This document shows positions 44,717-52,721 of a DNA stretch of 64,000 nucleotides, one piece after another. The position numbers and the translations under genes are program-made. Position 1 is the first letter of the stretch, and every line of letters starts with the position of its first letter. This DNA is from RUG13091 sp045113315 (GTDB lineage: Bacteria; Bacillota_I; Bacilli_A; RFN20; CAG-826), in contig JBGUIX010000002.1 in NCBI GenBank assembly GCA_045113315.1, positions 62,001 to 126,000 of the forward strand, written 5' to 3'. The notes beneath the pieces were generated by a model, which had not been told where the DNA came from, did no database searches, and saw only the letters and a program-made list of their open reading frames with translations.

Positions 44717-45418
44717 ATGTCTAATGGTGTTAGTGAAATAAGAATTGAAAATAGATGGAGTGCTTATCTAGTAAGATTATGGATTACTGTTGTACCTGTT
44801 ATTTCCGCGACACTTTTATATCCATTATGTTTATGGTATAAAAATGTCTATTTCACTAGTCGCACATATATCGATGGTCATAAATTAAAATTTAACGGTC
44901 ATATCTTTATTATGTATGTCATCTATTTTATCGGTTTAGTGGTTGCTGGATTTATGGTGACATTATTAAACCTTATTATCGCTAATATAAATTTCGAATT
45001 ATTAAATAATATCTATGTGAAAATATCTCATTTTATCCCACCATTTTTGGTCTCTTTCTTCGTTGTGGCTCAAGAAAGAAAATATGTCCAAATGCAGACA
45101 CATTTTGAACATATTAAAAACGGCAAATCTGGTTTTAAATTCCGTTTCTTCTTATTAATTCTTAAAACGGTTCTATGTAAAGGATTAACTCTCATCAGTG
45201 CGGGTTTATTATTCCCTATCACTTCAAGATTAGAATGTTTATACGATTATAAACGTGGTTATATCGATGGTAAGGAATTTAATTACCATTTTTCTTTTAG
45301 AAAAATGATTCGTTGGTTATTCGATATTTTATTAATAACTATCACTCTCGGTTTCTATTTCCCATTTGCGATTAATCGGATCGAAAAAAATAACCAAACA
45401 TTTGTTCATCTGAAATAA
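44717..45418 (+). CDS. DUF898-like membrane protein
   Basis: 233 residues with about five helices in two repeated halves: YPLCLWYKNVYFTSRTYIDG followed by HKLKFNGH, and later FPITSRLECLYDYKRGYIDG followed by KEFNYHFS. Each half ends a helix with a basic/aromatic loop and YIDG, an internal duplication. This resembles DUF898-type proteins of unknown function. It converges with the ABC permease; stop codons are separated by no bases. Confidence 0.6.
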   Translation: MSNGVSEIRIENRWSAYLVRLWITVVPVISATLLYPLCLWYKNVYFTSRTYIDGHKLKFNGHIFIMYVIYFIGLVVAGFMVTLLNLIIANINFELLNNIYVKISHFIPPFLVSFFVVAQERKYVQMQTHFEHIKNGKSGFKFRFFLLILKTVLCKGLTLISAGLLFPITSRLECLYDYKRGYIDGKEFNYHFSFRKMIRWLFDILLITITLGFYFPFAINRIEKNNQTFVHLK

Positions 45419-46102
45419 TTAAAAATCTACTTTTTCTAATCTTTTTGCAGAAATGATATATACCAAATAATGTAAACCGATAGATATTAATATCGCTCCA
45501 CCTAAAAGAGCGAATTGAATACCAATGGCACTATTAGTGAAGAAATTATTATAGCCTTTAAAAGCTAATGGTAAACCAATAGTAAATACACCTAAATAAA
45601 CGACAAAACCTAAGATGGTAAATAATGTCGACATGACGATGGATTTACCGTGTTTATAATAAATTGGGAAAAAGATTAAATCCGCGACCGCAAAGCCAAT
45701 AATAGCAAAGGCTAATAAGGAAACAAATCCGTTTAAACCAATACCAGCGTGACCGACAGCTTTTGATCCACTGGCCACCAAGCTTTTTTCGATATACATC
45801 GCTAATGGTAATAAGGCGGCCATTAATAACATATAAGCCACTTGCATGATAATAACAGTAAAGATACGAGCTTTAACAATGTCTTTTTTCCTTATAGGAA
45901 GTAATGTGGAATAAAGTAAATCGTTACTTTGTTGACCTTTATTCGCACCTAAGAAAAGAATTGGATAACAACTCAAAATATAGATAAAACCAATTCCTAA
46001 TGGATAAGAAGGAATTAACATCATAAAAGGAAACAAAGCGATAAAGACATAACAAATTGGATGCATCGCTAATTTAAATTCTTTATAAAGCAAAGCTTTC
46101 AT
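45419..46102 (-). CDS. ABC-2-type transporter permease
   Basis: 227 residues with six predicted helices and an N-terminal amphipathic MKALLYKEFKLAMHPI typical of ABC-2 permeases. It overlaps the ATPase gene by 20 bases. With the ATPase it forms a small exporter; the substrate may be an antimicrobial peptide or a lipid-linked molecule, but nothing in the sequence decides this. Confidence 0.85.
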   Translation of the reverse strand: MKALLYKEFKLAMHPICYVFIALFPFMMLIPSYPLGIGFIYILSCYPILFLGANKGQQSNDLLYSTLLPIRKKDIVKARIFTVIIMQVAYMLLMAALLPLAMYIEKSLVASGSKAVGHAGIGLNGFVSLLAFAIIGFAVADLIFFPIYYKHGKSIVMSTLFTILGFVVYLGVFTIGLPLAFKGYNNFFTNSAIGIQFALLGGAILISIGLHYLVYIISAKRLEKVDF

Positions 46103-46952
46103 GATTCTTGCTCCTTTCTAAATAGACCATAATCTGTTCTAAATCAGGTTCTTTAATTTCCACTTTTTTATCTAAAAAGAAATCTTTTTTATCACTAGTA
46201 ATTAAACCTTCAATATGATCATCAAGTTCTTTATAGGCCACATATTCTTTTTCTAATTCATGGTTTTTATTTTTATCTATGATAAATAAATAAGAATTAA
46301 TAAAATCTTTCTTTTCGCCAGTATAGATAATTTCTCCATCATGGATATAAGTAATATTAGAAGCGCATTTATCTAAATCACTAGTGATATGAGTGGAGAA
46401 CAATATCGCTCTTTCCCCGCTTCTAACAATCTCTCTAAAGATATCTAATATTTCATCTCTAGAAACTGGATCTAGTCCTGAAGTTGGCTCATCTAATATC
46501 AGTAACTCCGCTTTATGGGATAAGGCAATCGCCACTGAATATTTCACTTTCATACCACTTGATAATTCTTCAAGTTTTTTATCTTGATTTAAATTAAATA
46601 ATTTACAAACTTCTTCAAATTTCTTTTCATCGAAGTTTTTATAAAATCTTTTAGTGACATTTTTTAACTGACGAATCGTTTTATTAGGATAATAATTTAA
46701 TTCGCTTAATGCGAAACCAATTCTTTGTTTATTCTCTAATTCGTTTTGGCTCATATCTAAATCAAAGGCGGATATATGACCACTTTCATAATGAATCAAA
46801 TTCATAATGGCTTTTAAGGTTGTGGTTTTACCAGCCCCATTTCTTCCAATAAAACCCATAATTTGTCCAGGCTTAACGTTAAAGGAAACGTTCTTTAATG
46901 AAAAGGCTGGATAATTCTTATTTAAATTTTCCACTTTTAAAATATTTTCCAT
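46083..46952 (-). CDS. ABC transporter ATPase
   Basis: 289 residues. Walker A GRNGAGKTTT (about 36-45), signature LSSGMKVKYS, Walker B LLILDEPTSGLD and the switch His in LFSTHITSD are all intact. A C-terminal extension of about 75 residues is common in exporters of the YtrB/EcsA kind. Middle gene of an AbrB-ATPase-permease operon; ATG overlaps the regulator stop (TAATG). Confidence 0.92.
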   Translation of the reverse strand: MENILKVENLNKNYPAFSLKNVSFNVKPGQIMGFIGRNGAGKTTTLKAIMNLIHYESGHISAFDLDMSQNELENKQRIGFALSELNYYPNKTIRQLKNVTKRFYKNFDEKKFEEVCKLFNLNQDKKLEELSSGMKVKYSVAIALSHKAELLILDEPTSGLDPVSRDEILDIFREIVRSGERAILFSTHITSDLDKCASNITYIHDGEIIYTGEKKDFINSYLFIIDKNKNHELEKEYVAYKELDDHIEGLITSDKKDFFLDKKVEIKEPDLEQIMVYLERSKNHESFAL

Positions 46953-47149
46953 TATTTACCTTCCTCCATCAAATTATAAAAGACATCCGCTTTTACAATC
47001 GCTAAACCACGGTTTTTATCACCTAATATCATTAATGTTTCTCCTTCTTTTATATCAAACATCTGACGAGCTTTTGAAGGAATAGTAATCTGACCTTTAG
47101 GACCGACTTTCACAGAAACGATAAATCTATCTTCTGAACTCTTTTCCAT
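46952..47149 (-). CDS. AbrB/SpoVT/MazE-type regulator
   Basis: 65 residues. VKVGPKGQITIPSKARQMFD (about 13-32) is the swapped-hairpin AbrB DNA-binding motif. First gene of the ABC exporter operon and probably its autoregulator, a common arrangement in Firmicutes. Confidence 0.9.
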   Translation of the reverse strand: MEKSSEDRFIVSVKVGPKGQITIPSKARQMFDIKEGETLMILGDKNRGLAIVKADVFYNLMEEGK

Positions 47150-47201
47150 ATTCTTACCTTTCTTACATTTCTTACCTATATTATAATCCTTATTATTAAA
47201 T

Positions 47202-47228
47202 AAAAAAGCCCTTCTTTATAGAAAGGCT
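47202..47228 (-). terminator. Terminator of the HAD lipoprotein gene
   Basis: Minus strand: AGCCTTTCT, loop ATAA, AGAAGGGCT, then six T. Confidence 0.88.
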
Positions 47229-47235
47229 AAAGATA

Positions 47236-48345
47236 TTAGAATACGAAGCTAGTTTTCTCAACTTTTTCTCCATAGATAGTTTTGAAATTATCTTTCATGG
47301 AGATGACATTATAATTAGCTTTTGTCCATTTGGTATTTAAATCGTTGATACGCGCGGTGAACTCTTCATCATTTTCTAAACGTTTTTCTTCACCTTGACC
47401 CACATTTTTTCTAGCGTGATCTCTTACATCATCATCTGCAACGAGCATGAAGGCCGCAGTTTTATATTGAGTGTTACCTAAACAATAATTATGCATCGCC
47501 GCGTCGCCACCACTATTACCGAAGGACAAGACTGGGACTTTACCAATCTCTTGGGTAATTTGTTTCACTTTATTAGTTTTTAGATTTTTGATTAATAATT
47601 TGTCAGTTCTAATTAATGATTCGGTTGGAAGCATCGTATAGTTCACACCATATTGATCGTTTTGTTCACTGGCTTTTAATTCTACATCCATTCCGATAAC
47701 TCTATTTGAAGGAATCTTTAATGAATCCACTAAAGCGCGGCAGATAAATCGATCAGAACCAGAAACTACATAATATGTAAAATCATTAGCTTCTAAATAA
47801 TCAAAGACTTCAAGCATTGGTTTATAGAAAGAATTTTCAAATGTTAAATTCTTAAAACCATTCGCGTTATTTTTCGCATATTTTTTCACATATTCATCAA
47901 ACTGTTTTATCGACATACCACTATAGGCTTTCGCGGCTGCAACAGCATGTTTGATATCAAAACCAAAATCATCATCGTATTTTGGTAATGGTTTATTTAA
48001 TCTCACAAAATCTCTAATGTCTTGAGCGGTTTGTTTGACATCCTCTGGAGCGATATCTTTATAATCCGGATCTTCTAAAACACGATATTCAAGCATGTTA
48101 TATTCAAAATATGTTGGATATAGTTCACCGATAAAAGTGCCATCCATATCAAATGTCACAATTCGATCTTCCACTGGAATATAGTTTTTAGATTTCTTAT
48201 TAGTGACATCCTTCACATATTCTTTTAAAACTGTTAAAGAAGAACAATCATTCCAACTTTTAAAATAATTCTTTTCTTTATTACCATTACAAGAGGTCAT
48301 AACGACCATAAATGGAGTTAATAATAAAATTAATTTGTTTTTCAT
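47236..48345 (-). CDS. HAD-family phosphatase lipoprotein
   Basis: 369 residues. Lipobox MTSC (Cys19) after a short signal peptide. HAD motifs follow: motif I TFDMDGTF (nucleophile Asp about 66), motif II YVVSGSD, a Lys region, and motif IV SFGNSGGDAAMHNY. The enzyme would be anchored outside the membrane and remove phosphate from an extracellular substrate (nucleotides, phosphocholine or lipids). An extracytoplasmic HAD enzyme is less common than a cytoplasmic one. Monocistronic between terminators. Confidence 0.85.
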   Translation of the reverse strand: MKNKLILLLTPFMVVMTSCNGNKEKNYFKSWNDCSSLTVLKEYVKDVTNKKSKNYIPVEDRIVTFDMDGTFIGELYPTYFEYNMLEYRVLEDPDYKDIAPEDVKQTAQDIRDFVRLNKPLPKYDDDFGFDIKHAVAAAKAYSGMSIKQFDEYVKKYAKNNANGFKNLTFENSFYKPMLEVFDYLEANDFTYYVVSGSDRFICRALVDSLKIPSNRVIGMDVELKASEQNDQYGVNYTMLPTESLIRTDKLLIKNLKTNKVKQITQEIGKVPVLSFGNSGGDAAMHNYCLGNTQYKTAAFMLVADDDVRDHARKNVGQGEEKRLENDEEFTARINDLNTKWTKANYNVISMKDNFKTIYGEKVEKTSFVF

Positions 48346-48411
48346 ATTAAATTTACCTCATATATAAGAATAACAAATTTCAAAAGAAATTATCCTAATT
48401 ATTTTTAAAAT

Positions 48412-48441
48412 AAAAAACGACCCTCCTATTTGGAAAGTCGT
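48412..48441 (-). terminator. Terminator of the YugP-like gene
   Basis: Minus strand: ACGACTTTCC, loop AAATA, GGAGGGTCGT (two G-U), then six T. Confidence 0.85.
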
Positions 48442-48460
48442 CTTCAATATTTTTTACTTA

Positions 48461-49255
48461 TTAGTTACTAGAACTAGAAGATGAGGAATTTTGCACTTTC
48501 GCGAAAATCATTAAAACTCTTAAGATTAATTCTAAGAATTCAAGGATTAAATCATTAACATATTGGATGTTATAGAGTTTAAATAAGCTCTTCATCATTT
48601 CTCTTTCATCAGAAGTCGCTAAGCCATCTTTTTCTAAAATTTCTAAGGCTCTCTTTTGAGCTTTAACTTCAGTTTTTAAAACCATCAAAGACATGATGAA
48701 TGAAGCGACATAGAATGATAAGCCTAAAACCGCAGCAATAACGGAGACGACTCCAGAGAATTGAAAGAGAATAATATCAAGAAGAACACCAATAATAATG
48801 ATTGGTAAAAACATTAATGGGCCAAAATAGATAAATGGAGTAAGGATGATTCTAGTTTTCATATCCTTATCGCCTTCTTTATCTAAAATCGCTAAAGAAG
48901 ATTTCTGCGCACCCATGGCCATAGAAGAAATACTATTCTTTTTAACAGTCCATCTTCTAAGTCTCACTTTCTTGAAGAAATGAGAATAACTATTACCAAA
49001 CATCAAAGATCCCACGACTGAAACTTTGATATGTTCCAAACCATGTTTATCTAATATTTTTCTAGCGGTTTGTTCACCGTTAATACCAGCTTTATTCACG
49101 GTTCTATTGTAAACAACGTATTTAATCGCTAGCCAAATGCTCACCACTAAGGAAATCAAAGCTACAACAACGATTAAACTAGCCACAATAAAGATTGCCC
49201 ACTGTAAGGCAGGATCGACATTTTTAAATCCTTCAATTTTATCAAATAAAGGCAT
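48461..49255 (-). CDS. YugP-family membrane protein with lost metallopeptidase site
   Basis: 264 residues with an N-terminal helix, a membrane-proximal domain and three C-terminal helices, following the plan of the YugP family of zinc peptidases: AGINGEQTARKILDKHGLEHIKV matches the family N-terminal region, and KRALEILEKDGLATSDERE the C-terminal one. Where family members carry the metal-binding HExGH, this protein reads AMGAQKSSLAILDKEG, so the His and Glu ligands are gone. It ends in a NSSSSSSSN tail. Likely a pseudoenzyme or scaffold. Function of even the intact family is poorly known. Confidence 0.75.
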   Translation of the reverse strand: MPLFDKIEGFKNVDPALQWAIFIVASLIVVVALISLVVSIWLAIKYVVYNRTVNKAGINGEQTARKILDKHGLEHIKVSVVGSLMFGNSYSHFFKKVRLRRWTVKKNSISSMAMGAQKSSLAILDKEGDKDMKTRIILTPFIYFGPLMFLPIIIIGVLLDIILFQFSGVVSVIAAVLGLSFYVASFIMSLMVLKTEVKAQKRALEILEKDGLATSDEREMMKSLFKLYNIQYVNDLILEFLELILRVLMIFAKVQNSSSSSSSN

Positions 49256-49403
49256 ATTATACCCTCCTAAATAATGCTAGTCATATTTTAATAAATAATA
49301 TGATTGAAGACTATTACTTTTTTTCTTATTTCAATTAAATGTGTGATTTGTTTTCTTTTTTACAAGTAAGTTAAGATCATTAAAGATGGTATCAATCGCT
49401 AAG

Positions 49404-49431
49404 AAAAAGGACTGACACAATGTATCAATCC
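49404..49431 (-). terminator. Second terminator-like hairpin downstream of the 587-residue surface protein
   Basis: Minus strand: GGATTGATAC, loop ATT, GTGTCAGTCC (G-U pairs), then TTTTTCTT. It backs up the hairpin at 49474-49499. The remaining bases to 49256 hold nothing else I can see. Confidence 0.6.
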
Positions 49432-49473
49432 TACTTGACTAAGTTGGCAGCTTATAACAAATTTATAAAGAAA

Positions 49474-49499
49474 ACGCCCACATATTATAGTGTGGACGT
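49474..49499 (-). terminator. Terminator of the 587-residue surface protein
   Basis: Minus strand: ACGTCCACA, loop, TGTGGGCGT, then TTTTCTTT, 20 bases after the stop. Confidence 0.8.
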
Positions 49500-49519
49500 A
49501 TCTATAGTTTATTCGTTAT

Positions 49520-51283
49520 TTATTTAAGAGCGTCTTCTTTTCTGTTAAAGACTTCTTCTTTGTTTCTATAAACAAATTTACATGATAAGGCAAGATATCT
49601 TTGTTTGCCGTCTTTCTTGCCGAATGCAAATCTTAAGACCCTAACAGCTTTGTCGCCTTCTTTAATCCATTTATTTAATAAGAAGAATAAGAGTAAGAAG
49701 CATAATCCAAAGAGTAAAATAACACTACCAACAACAATAAGAGCAATTCCCCAACCTGGTAAACCGCCATTATTGGTTGGTGTAGGAGTTGGAGTTGGTG
49801 GAACAGGAGCATCAGCGATTGTCACACTTATAGATTTCACACTAGAATCGCTATGACTTTCATCGCCTAAAATCTTATATTGAACAGTGTATGTGCCTAC
49901 ATCAGTTGCAGTTGGAATTATGGTAGAAAATTCACCACTATCACCTAAACGATAAACAACCGTTCCTTCGTTTGAACTACCACCATTAATTAAAGCTTGA
50001 GGCTTTCCTGTATATACTAAGCCGCTAATAGGAGTTGGCTCAGTAACATATGTAGCTGGAGCTGCTGTAGCTTCAAAGTGAACAGCTTTATAAGCAACAT
50101 TTGTTGCTTCAGTTCTGACTGGAATATCAAAAGTTTCTCCAGTTTTATCAACATTATTCCAACCGGTTCCCACGACTGAATTAAGTACTTTGCCTTCTTC
50201 TTCGACTCCAGAATTATCGTTATAGAGAGCAACAGCATATTTACTGCCCATTGAATCAATAACTGCATCACCGGTGACTTTTAATGTATCTTCGAAAGCG
50301 GTGCTATCAAAAGCGCAATATGAAATACCATATCCATTATCAGGATTTTTATTAATGCCTATAGCGTCAACTGTACCACCAGCAAAAACAAATTCACTTT
50401 TAATGCCTTGAAGATTTAAACCATAGGTAGAACCAGAATCAGAATTGCCTATGGCATGTATTTCTCCACCAGTCATTTCATAGTTCTGTTCACCAGCAGA
50501 ACCAATAAACAAGCCAGCTGATTGTCTTGTAGCTTTTCCACCAACAGCATTAACAATACCACCATGGAAATATGAACGTTCTTCAGTGCCAGAAATTAAA
50601 CCAATGCCGATGCCAGAACTATTGAGGTTAGATTCTCCACCAACAGTATTAAGGATTCCACCTTCCATGAAGAGACCATAGTTTGAATAAAGACCATAAG
50701 TACCAAAACTAGGAGAAGGAATATCACTATCAGTGTATTTTAAAGTGCCACCTTCGGCAGTAACAGTTCCGCCGGCCATTTTAATATAAGTAGAATTAGC
50801 ATAAATAGCGGTTGAATATTTTCCAGCTTTACTACCAGATATATCTAATGTGCCTGTTCCATCAAATGTAACAGTGTGAGATAAAGTAGGTTCCGAAGAG
50901 TCAAAATATGCACCATGAGATGATTGACCATCTGCATATGTGCATTTAATAACATTAGTGCCCTTTAATATGATTGTAAGATCTTTGGTAACTGTATAAG
51001 TTAATGCAGAATAACCAAAATTATATGAACTGGTTGAAAAATTATAACCATTACCTTCATAAGTGAAATTAGTAAGCGTTAAAGTATTTTTGCTAGCATC
51101 ATAAATAGCTGATCCGCCATCTTTTTCATAGTTAGGTTCAGCAACCATGTCATGATCGCCAACATAAAACAATTCTTTTTCAATAGCATTAGCCTTAATA
51201 GGTTCACTATTTTTAATAGCTGCCACACCAATAAGTGATACTGCTATAGCGCTAGCGCTTAAAAATATTATTTTTTTCTTCAT
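49520..51283 (-). CDS. Beta-helix surface protein with the shared C-terminal anchor/tail
   Basis: 587 residues. Signal peptide (1-33, ending KANA). Beta-helix-like repeats (about 60-340) include GTGTLDISG, MAGGTVTAEGG, MEGGILNTVGG and MTGGEIHAIGN. An Ig-like segment follows (about 410-490, GTYTVQYKILGDESHSDSSV), then a PTPTPTP linker, one membrane helix (about 510-535) and a cytoplasmic tail matching the protein at 27285: LNKWIKE, FGKKDGK, CKFVYRN and ALK at the end. Likely a glycan-binding or adhesive surface protein. Adjacent to a secreted DUF6273-type protein. Confidence 0.8.
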   Translation of the reverse strand: MKKKIIFLSASAIAVSLIGVAAIKNSEPIKANAIEKELFYVGDHDMVAEPNYEKDGGSAIYDASKNTLTLTNFTYEGNGYNFSTSSYNFGYSALTYTVTKDLTIILKGTNVIKCTYADGQSSHGAYFDSSEPTLSHTVTFDGTGTLDISGSKAGKYSTAIYANSTYIKMAGGTVTAEGGTLKYTDSDIPSPSFGTYGLYSNYGLFMEGGILNTVGGESNLNSSGIGIGLISGTEERSYFHGGIVNAVGGKATRQSAGLFIGSAGEQNYEMTGGEIHAIGNSDSGSTYGLNLQGIKSEFVFAGGTVDAIGINKNPDNGYGISYCAFDSTAFEDTLKVTGDAVIDSMGSKYAVALYNDNSGVEEEGKVLNSVVGTGWNNVDKTGETFDIPVRTEATNVAYKAVHFEATAAPATYVTEPTPISGLVYTGKPQALINGGSSNEGTVVYRLGDSGEFSTIIPTATDVGTYTVQYKILGDESHSDSSVKSISVTIADAPVPPTPTPTPTNNGGLPGWGIALIVVGSVILLFGLCFLLLFFLLNKWIKEGDKAVRVLRFAFGKKDGKQRYLALSCKFVYRNKEEVFNRKEDALK

Positions 51284-51371
51284 AAATACCCTTTCTTTCT
51301 ATCATATTTGTTTTTATTTTATAAAACATATTGTCACAGAAGTGTCACACTCTTTTTTATTGGTTCGTGAA

Positions 51372-52370
51372 CTACGCAATCTTGATTGTAAGGCTTGGGC
51401 GTACACCGAAGTTGTTGGTGACTCTGTGGCTGTTTTGGGGGTTGCCTTGGGTGTTGACATACCAGGCCCAGTCGGAGTGGTCGCTGTGAGGAGAACGGGT
51501 CCAATAATCGCCGTTATATAAATAGGCCTCCTTGGTACTATAATCAGCGCCCCTTGCTCTTGCCCAGTCAGTAGTTTTACAACATATAGATTCGCCATTA
51601 TAGTATTTGGAGAGATATTCTTGATGACTTAGTAAGAAGACATTGTCTTGATTGCCATCAACTGTTGTTTTTTTAATATGACTATTACCCAAAGCGAATG
51701 CTGAATTATAGAAATCATTATTTAAAAATGATCTAATTTCCGAATTTGTATAATTATTTGAATCGTCATCAAACCTATGAGCATCTAATAAAACGCTAGA
51801 GAGGATGTAGTATTCACCATTGTTTTTTGAAAGGATATTCCATGTGATAGGCTCACATTTAAACCAATTAGTGGTTTCACTTAATTTTGCATAATAGGCA
51901 TTTTCATAGAAATAATAACCATTAATTCCAGGGGTTGTTAATGCATTTAATGCTGTTATTAAACTTTCGTCATTGACATTTGTTTGAGGATATAAGCCAT
52001 AAGTCACTGTATCTCCTGTAACAACAGGAATAATGCCAAAGGTCCGTTGTTCACTTAAGTTAAAAACATATCTATCATCATCTCTAGATAAAGAGGCAAA
52101 TGAATCATAAGTGGAAAAATCGCGTTCTTCACATTCGGCTTCTGGTCTGGTAAAGGTATGGGTAAGGCATCCATTGGCGCTACTAGCCCAGAATTCTTTG
52201 CTTCCATGAGTGGTTTCAGTTGGATCAACCGCAGCGTAATGATACCAAACCTCACCATCCGTAGCGAAAACAGATAAATTTTTTAGACCACCATTAATAG
52301 CTAAAACAGAACCAGTGATAGCAATCATTGATGTTACAGTAACAGATAATAGAACTTTCTTTTTATTCAT
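51372..52370 (-). CDS. Secreted DUF6273-type protein with C-type-lectin-like, DGR-variable C terminus
   Basis: 332 residues. Signal peptide (about 1-36, ending VFA). DUF6273-like body (about 110-275) with YGLYPQTN, EPITWNILSKNNGEYYILS and DVFLLSHQEY-type segments. The C terminus, GDYWTRSPHSDHSDWAWYVN to NNFGVRPSLTI, has the fold signature of C-type-lectin/FGE-type domains used as targets by diversity-generating retroelements. Codon use there changes sharply to C-ending triplets. No membrane anchor is seen, so the protein is released or held by a partner. Ligand unknown. Confidence 0.75.
   Translation of the reverse strand: MNKKKVLLSVTVTSMIAITGSVLAINGGLKNLSVFATDGEVWYHYAAVDPTETTHGSKEFWASSANGCLTHTFTRPEAECEERDFSTYDSFASLSRDDDRYVFNLSEQRTFGIIPVVTGDTVTYGLYPQTNVNDESLITALNALTTPGINGYYFYENAYYAKLSETTNWFKCEPITWNILSKNNGEYYILSSVLLDAHRFDDDSNNYTNSEIRSFLNNDFYNSAFALGNSHIKKTTVDGNQDNVFLLSHQEYLSKYYNGESICCKTTDWARARGADYSTKEAYLYNGDYWTRSPHSDHSDWAWYVNTQGNPQNSHRVTNNFGVRPSLTIKIA
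51378..51525 (-). other. Candidate diversity-generating retroelement variable region (VR)
   Basis: In the 27 codons for HSDHSDWAWYVNTQGNPQNS through NNF, 21 end in C, many as CAC, GAC, AGC, AAC, TCC or GGC. The same gene uses AAT/GAT upstream. Such NNC codons arise when AAC codons of a template repeat mutate at adenines. The segment ends in the GC-rich block for GVRPSL, the usual place for the homing initiation site. No reverse transcriptase or template repeat lies in the window. Confidence 0.6.
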
Positions 52371-52548
52371 ATTTGCAAACCTTTTTTGTATTAATTAACA
52401 AAAAAAGTATAGAGAAAATATATATTTAATTCAATATTTTATATAATAAAAACTACTGAATTATTGAACTTTTGCTTGATAAATCATTTGATGTTTTCCT
52501 GCTAAAACCACATTCACTACTAAATACGGAATTTATATCAGCAAATAG

Positions 52549-52590
52549 AAAAAGGCCCAACTTCTACTCTCTAAAGTAAGCTGGGCTTTT
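52549..52590. terminator. Bidirectional terminator downstream of the GIY-YIG genes
   Basis: GCCCAACTT pairs with AAG-TGGGC around a 17-base loop, with A-run on one side and T-run on the other. The stretch 52371-52548 before it holds only the promoter of the DUF6273 gene, with a CTTTTTTGT/ACAAAAAAAG inverted repeat. Confidence 0.7.
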
Positions 52591-52628
52591 CATTTGTCTT
52601 ATTAAGCATGAAATGCGTAATCGTTATG

Positions 52629-52706
52629 TCAAGTTTGACCAATATAGCATTTCCCCTTACTATCACAATCAACAACTAAAGTATGTTTATAAATCATCCA
52701 TTTCAT
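52629..52706 (-). pseudogene. 5' remnant of a GIY-YIG gene
   Basis: A 25-codon frame beginning MKWMIYKHTLVV and containing KCYIGQT, then TGA. This is the start of a GIY-YIG domain (Y-K-H-T then YIG-Q-T), cut off before the Arg/His region. It lies 16 bases beyond the stop of an intact GIY-YIG gene and before a terminator, so it is a truncated second copy. Confidence 0.55.
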
Positions 52707-52721
52707 AGTTTCGACAATATA

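Noticed and set aside
51314..51598. 94-codon frame overlapping the DUF6273 C terminus
   Set aside because: It is an alternate frame of the GC-rich variable region, with no start site and no recognisable protein features.
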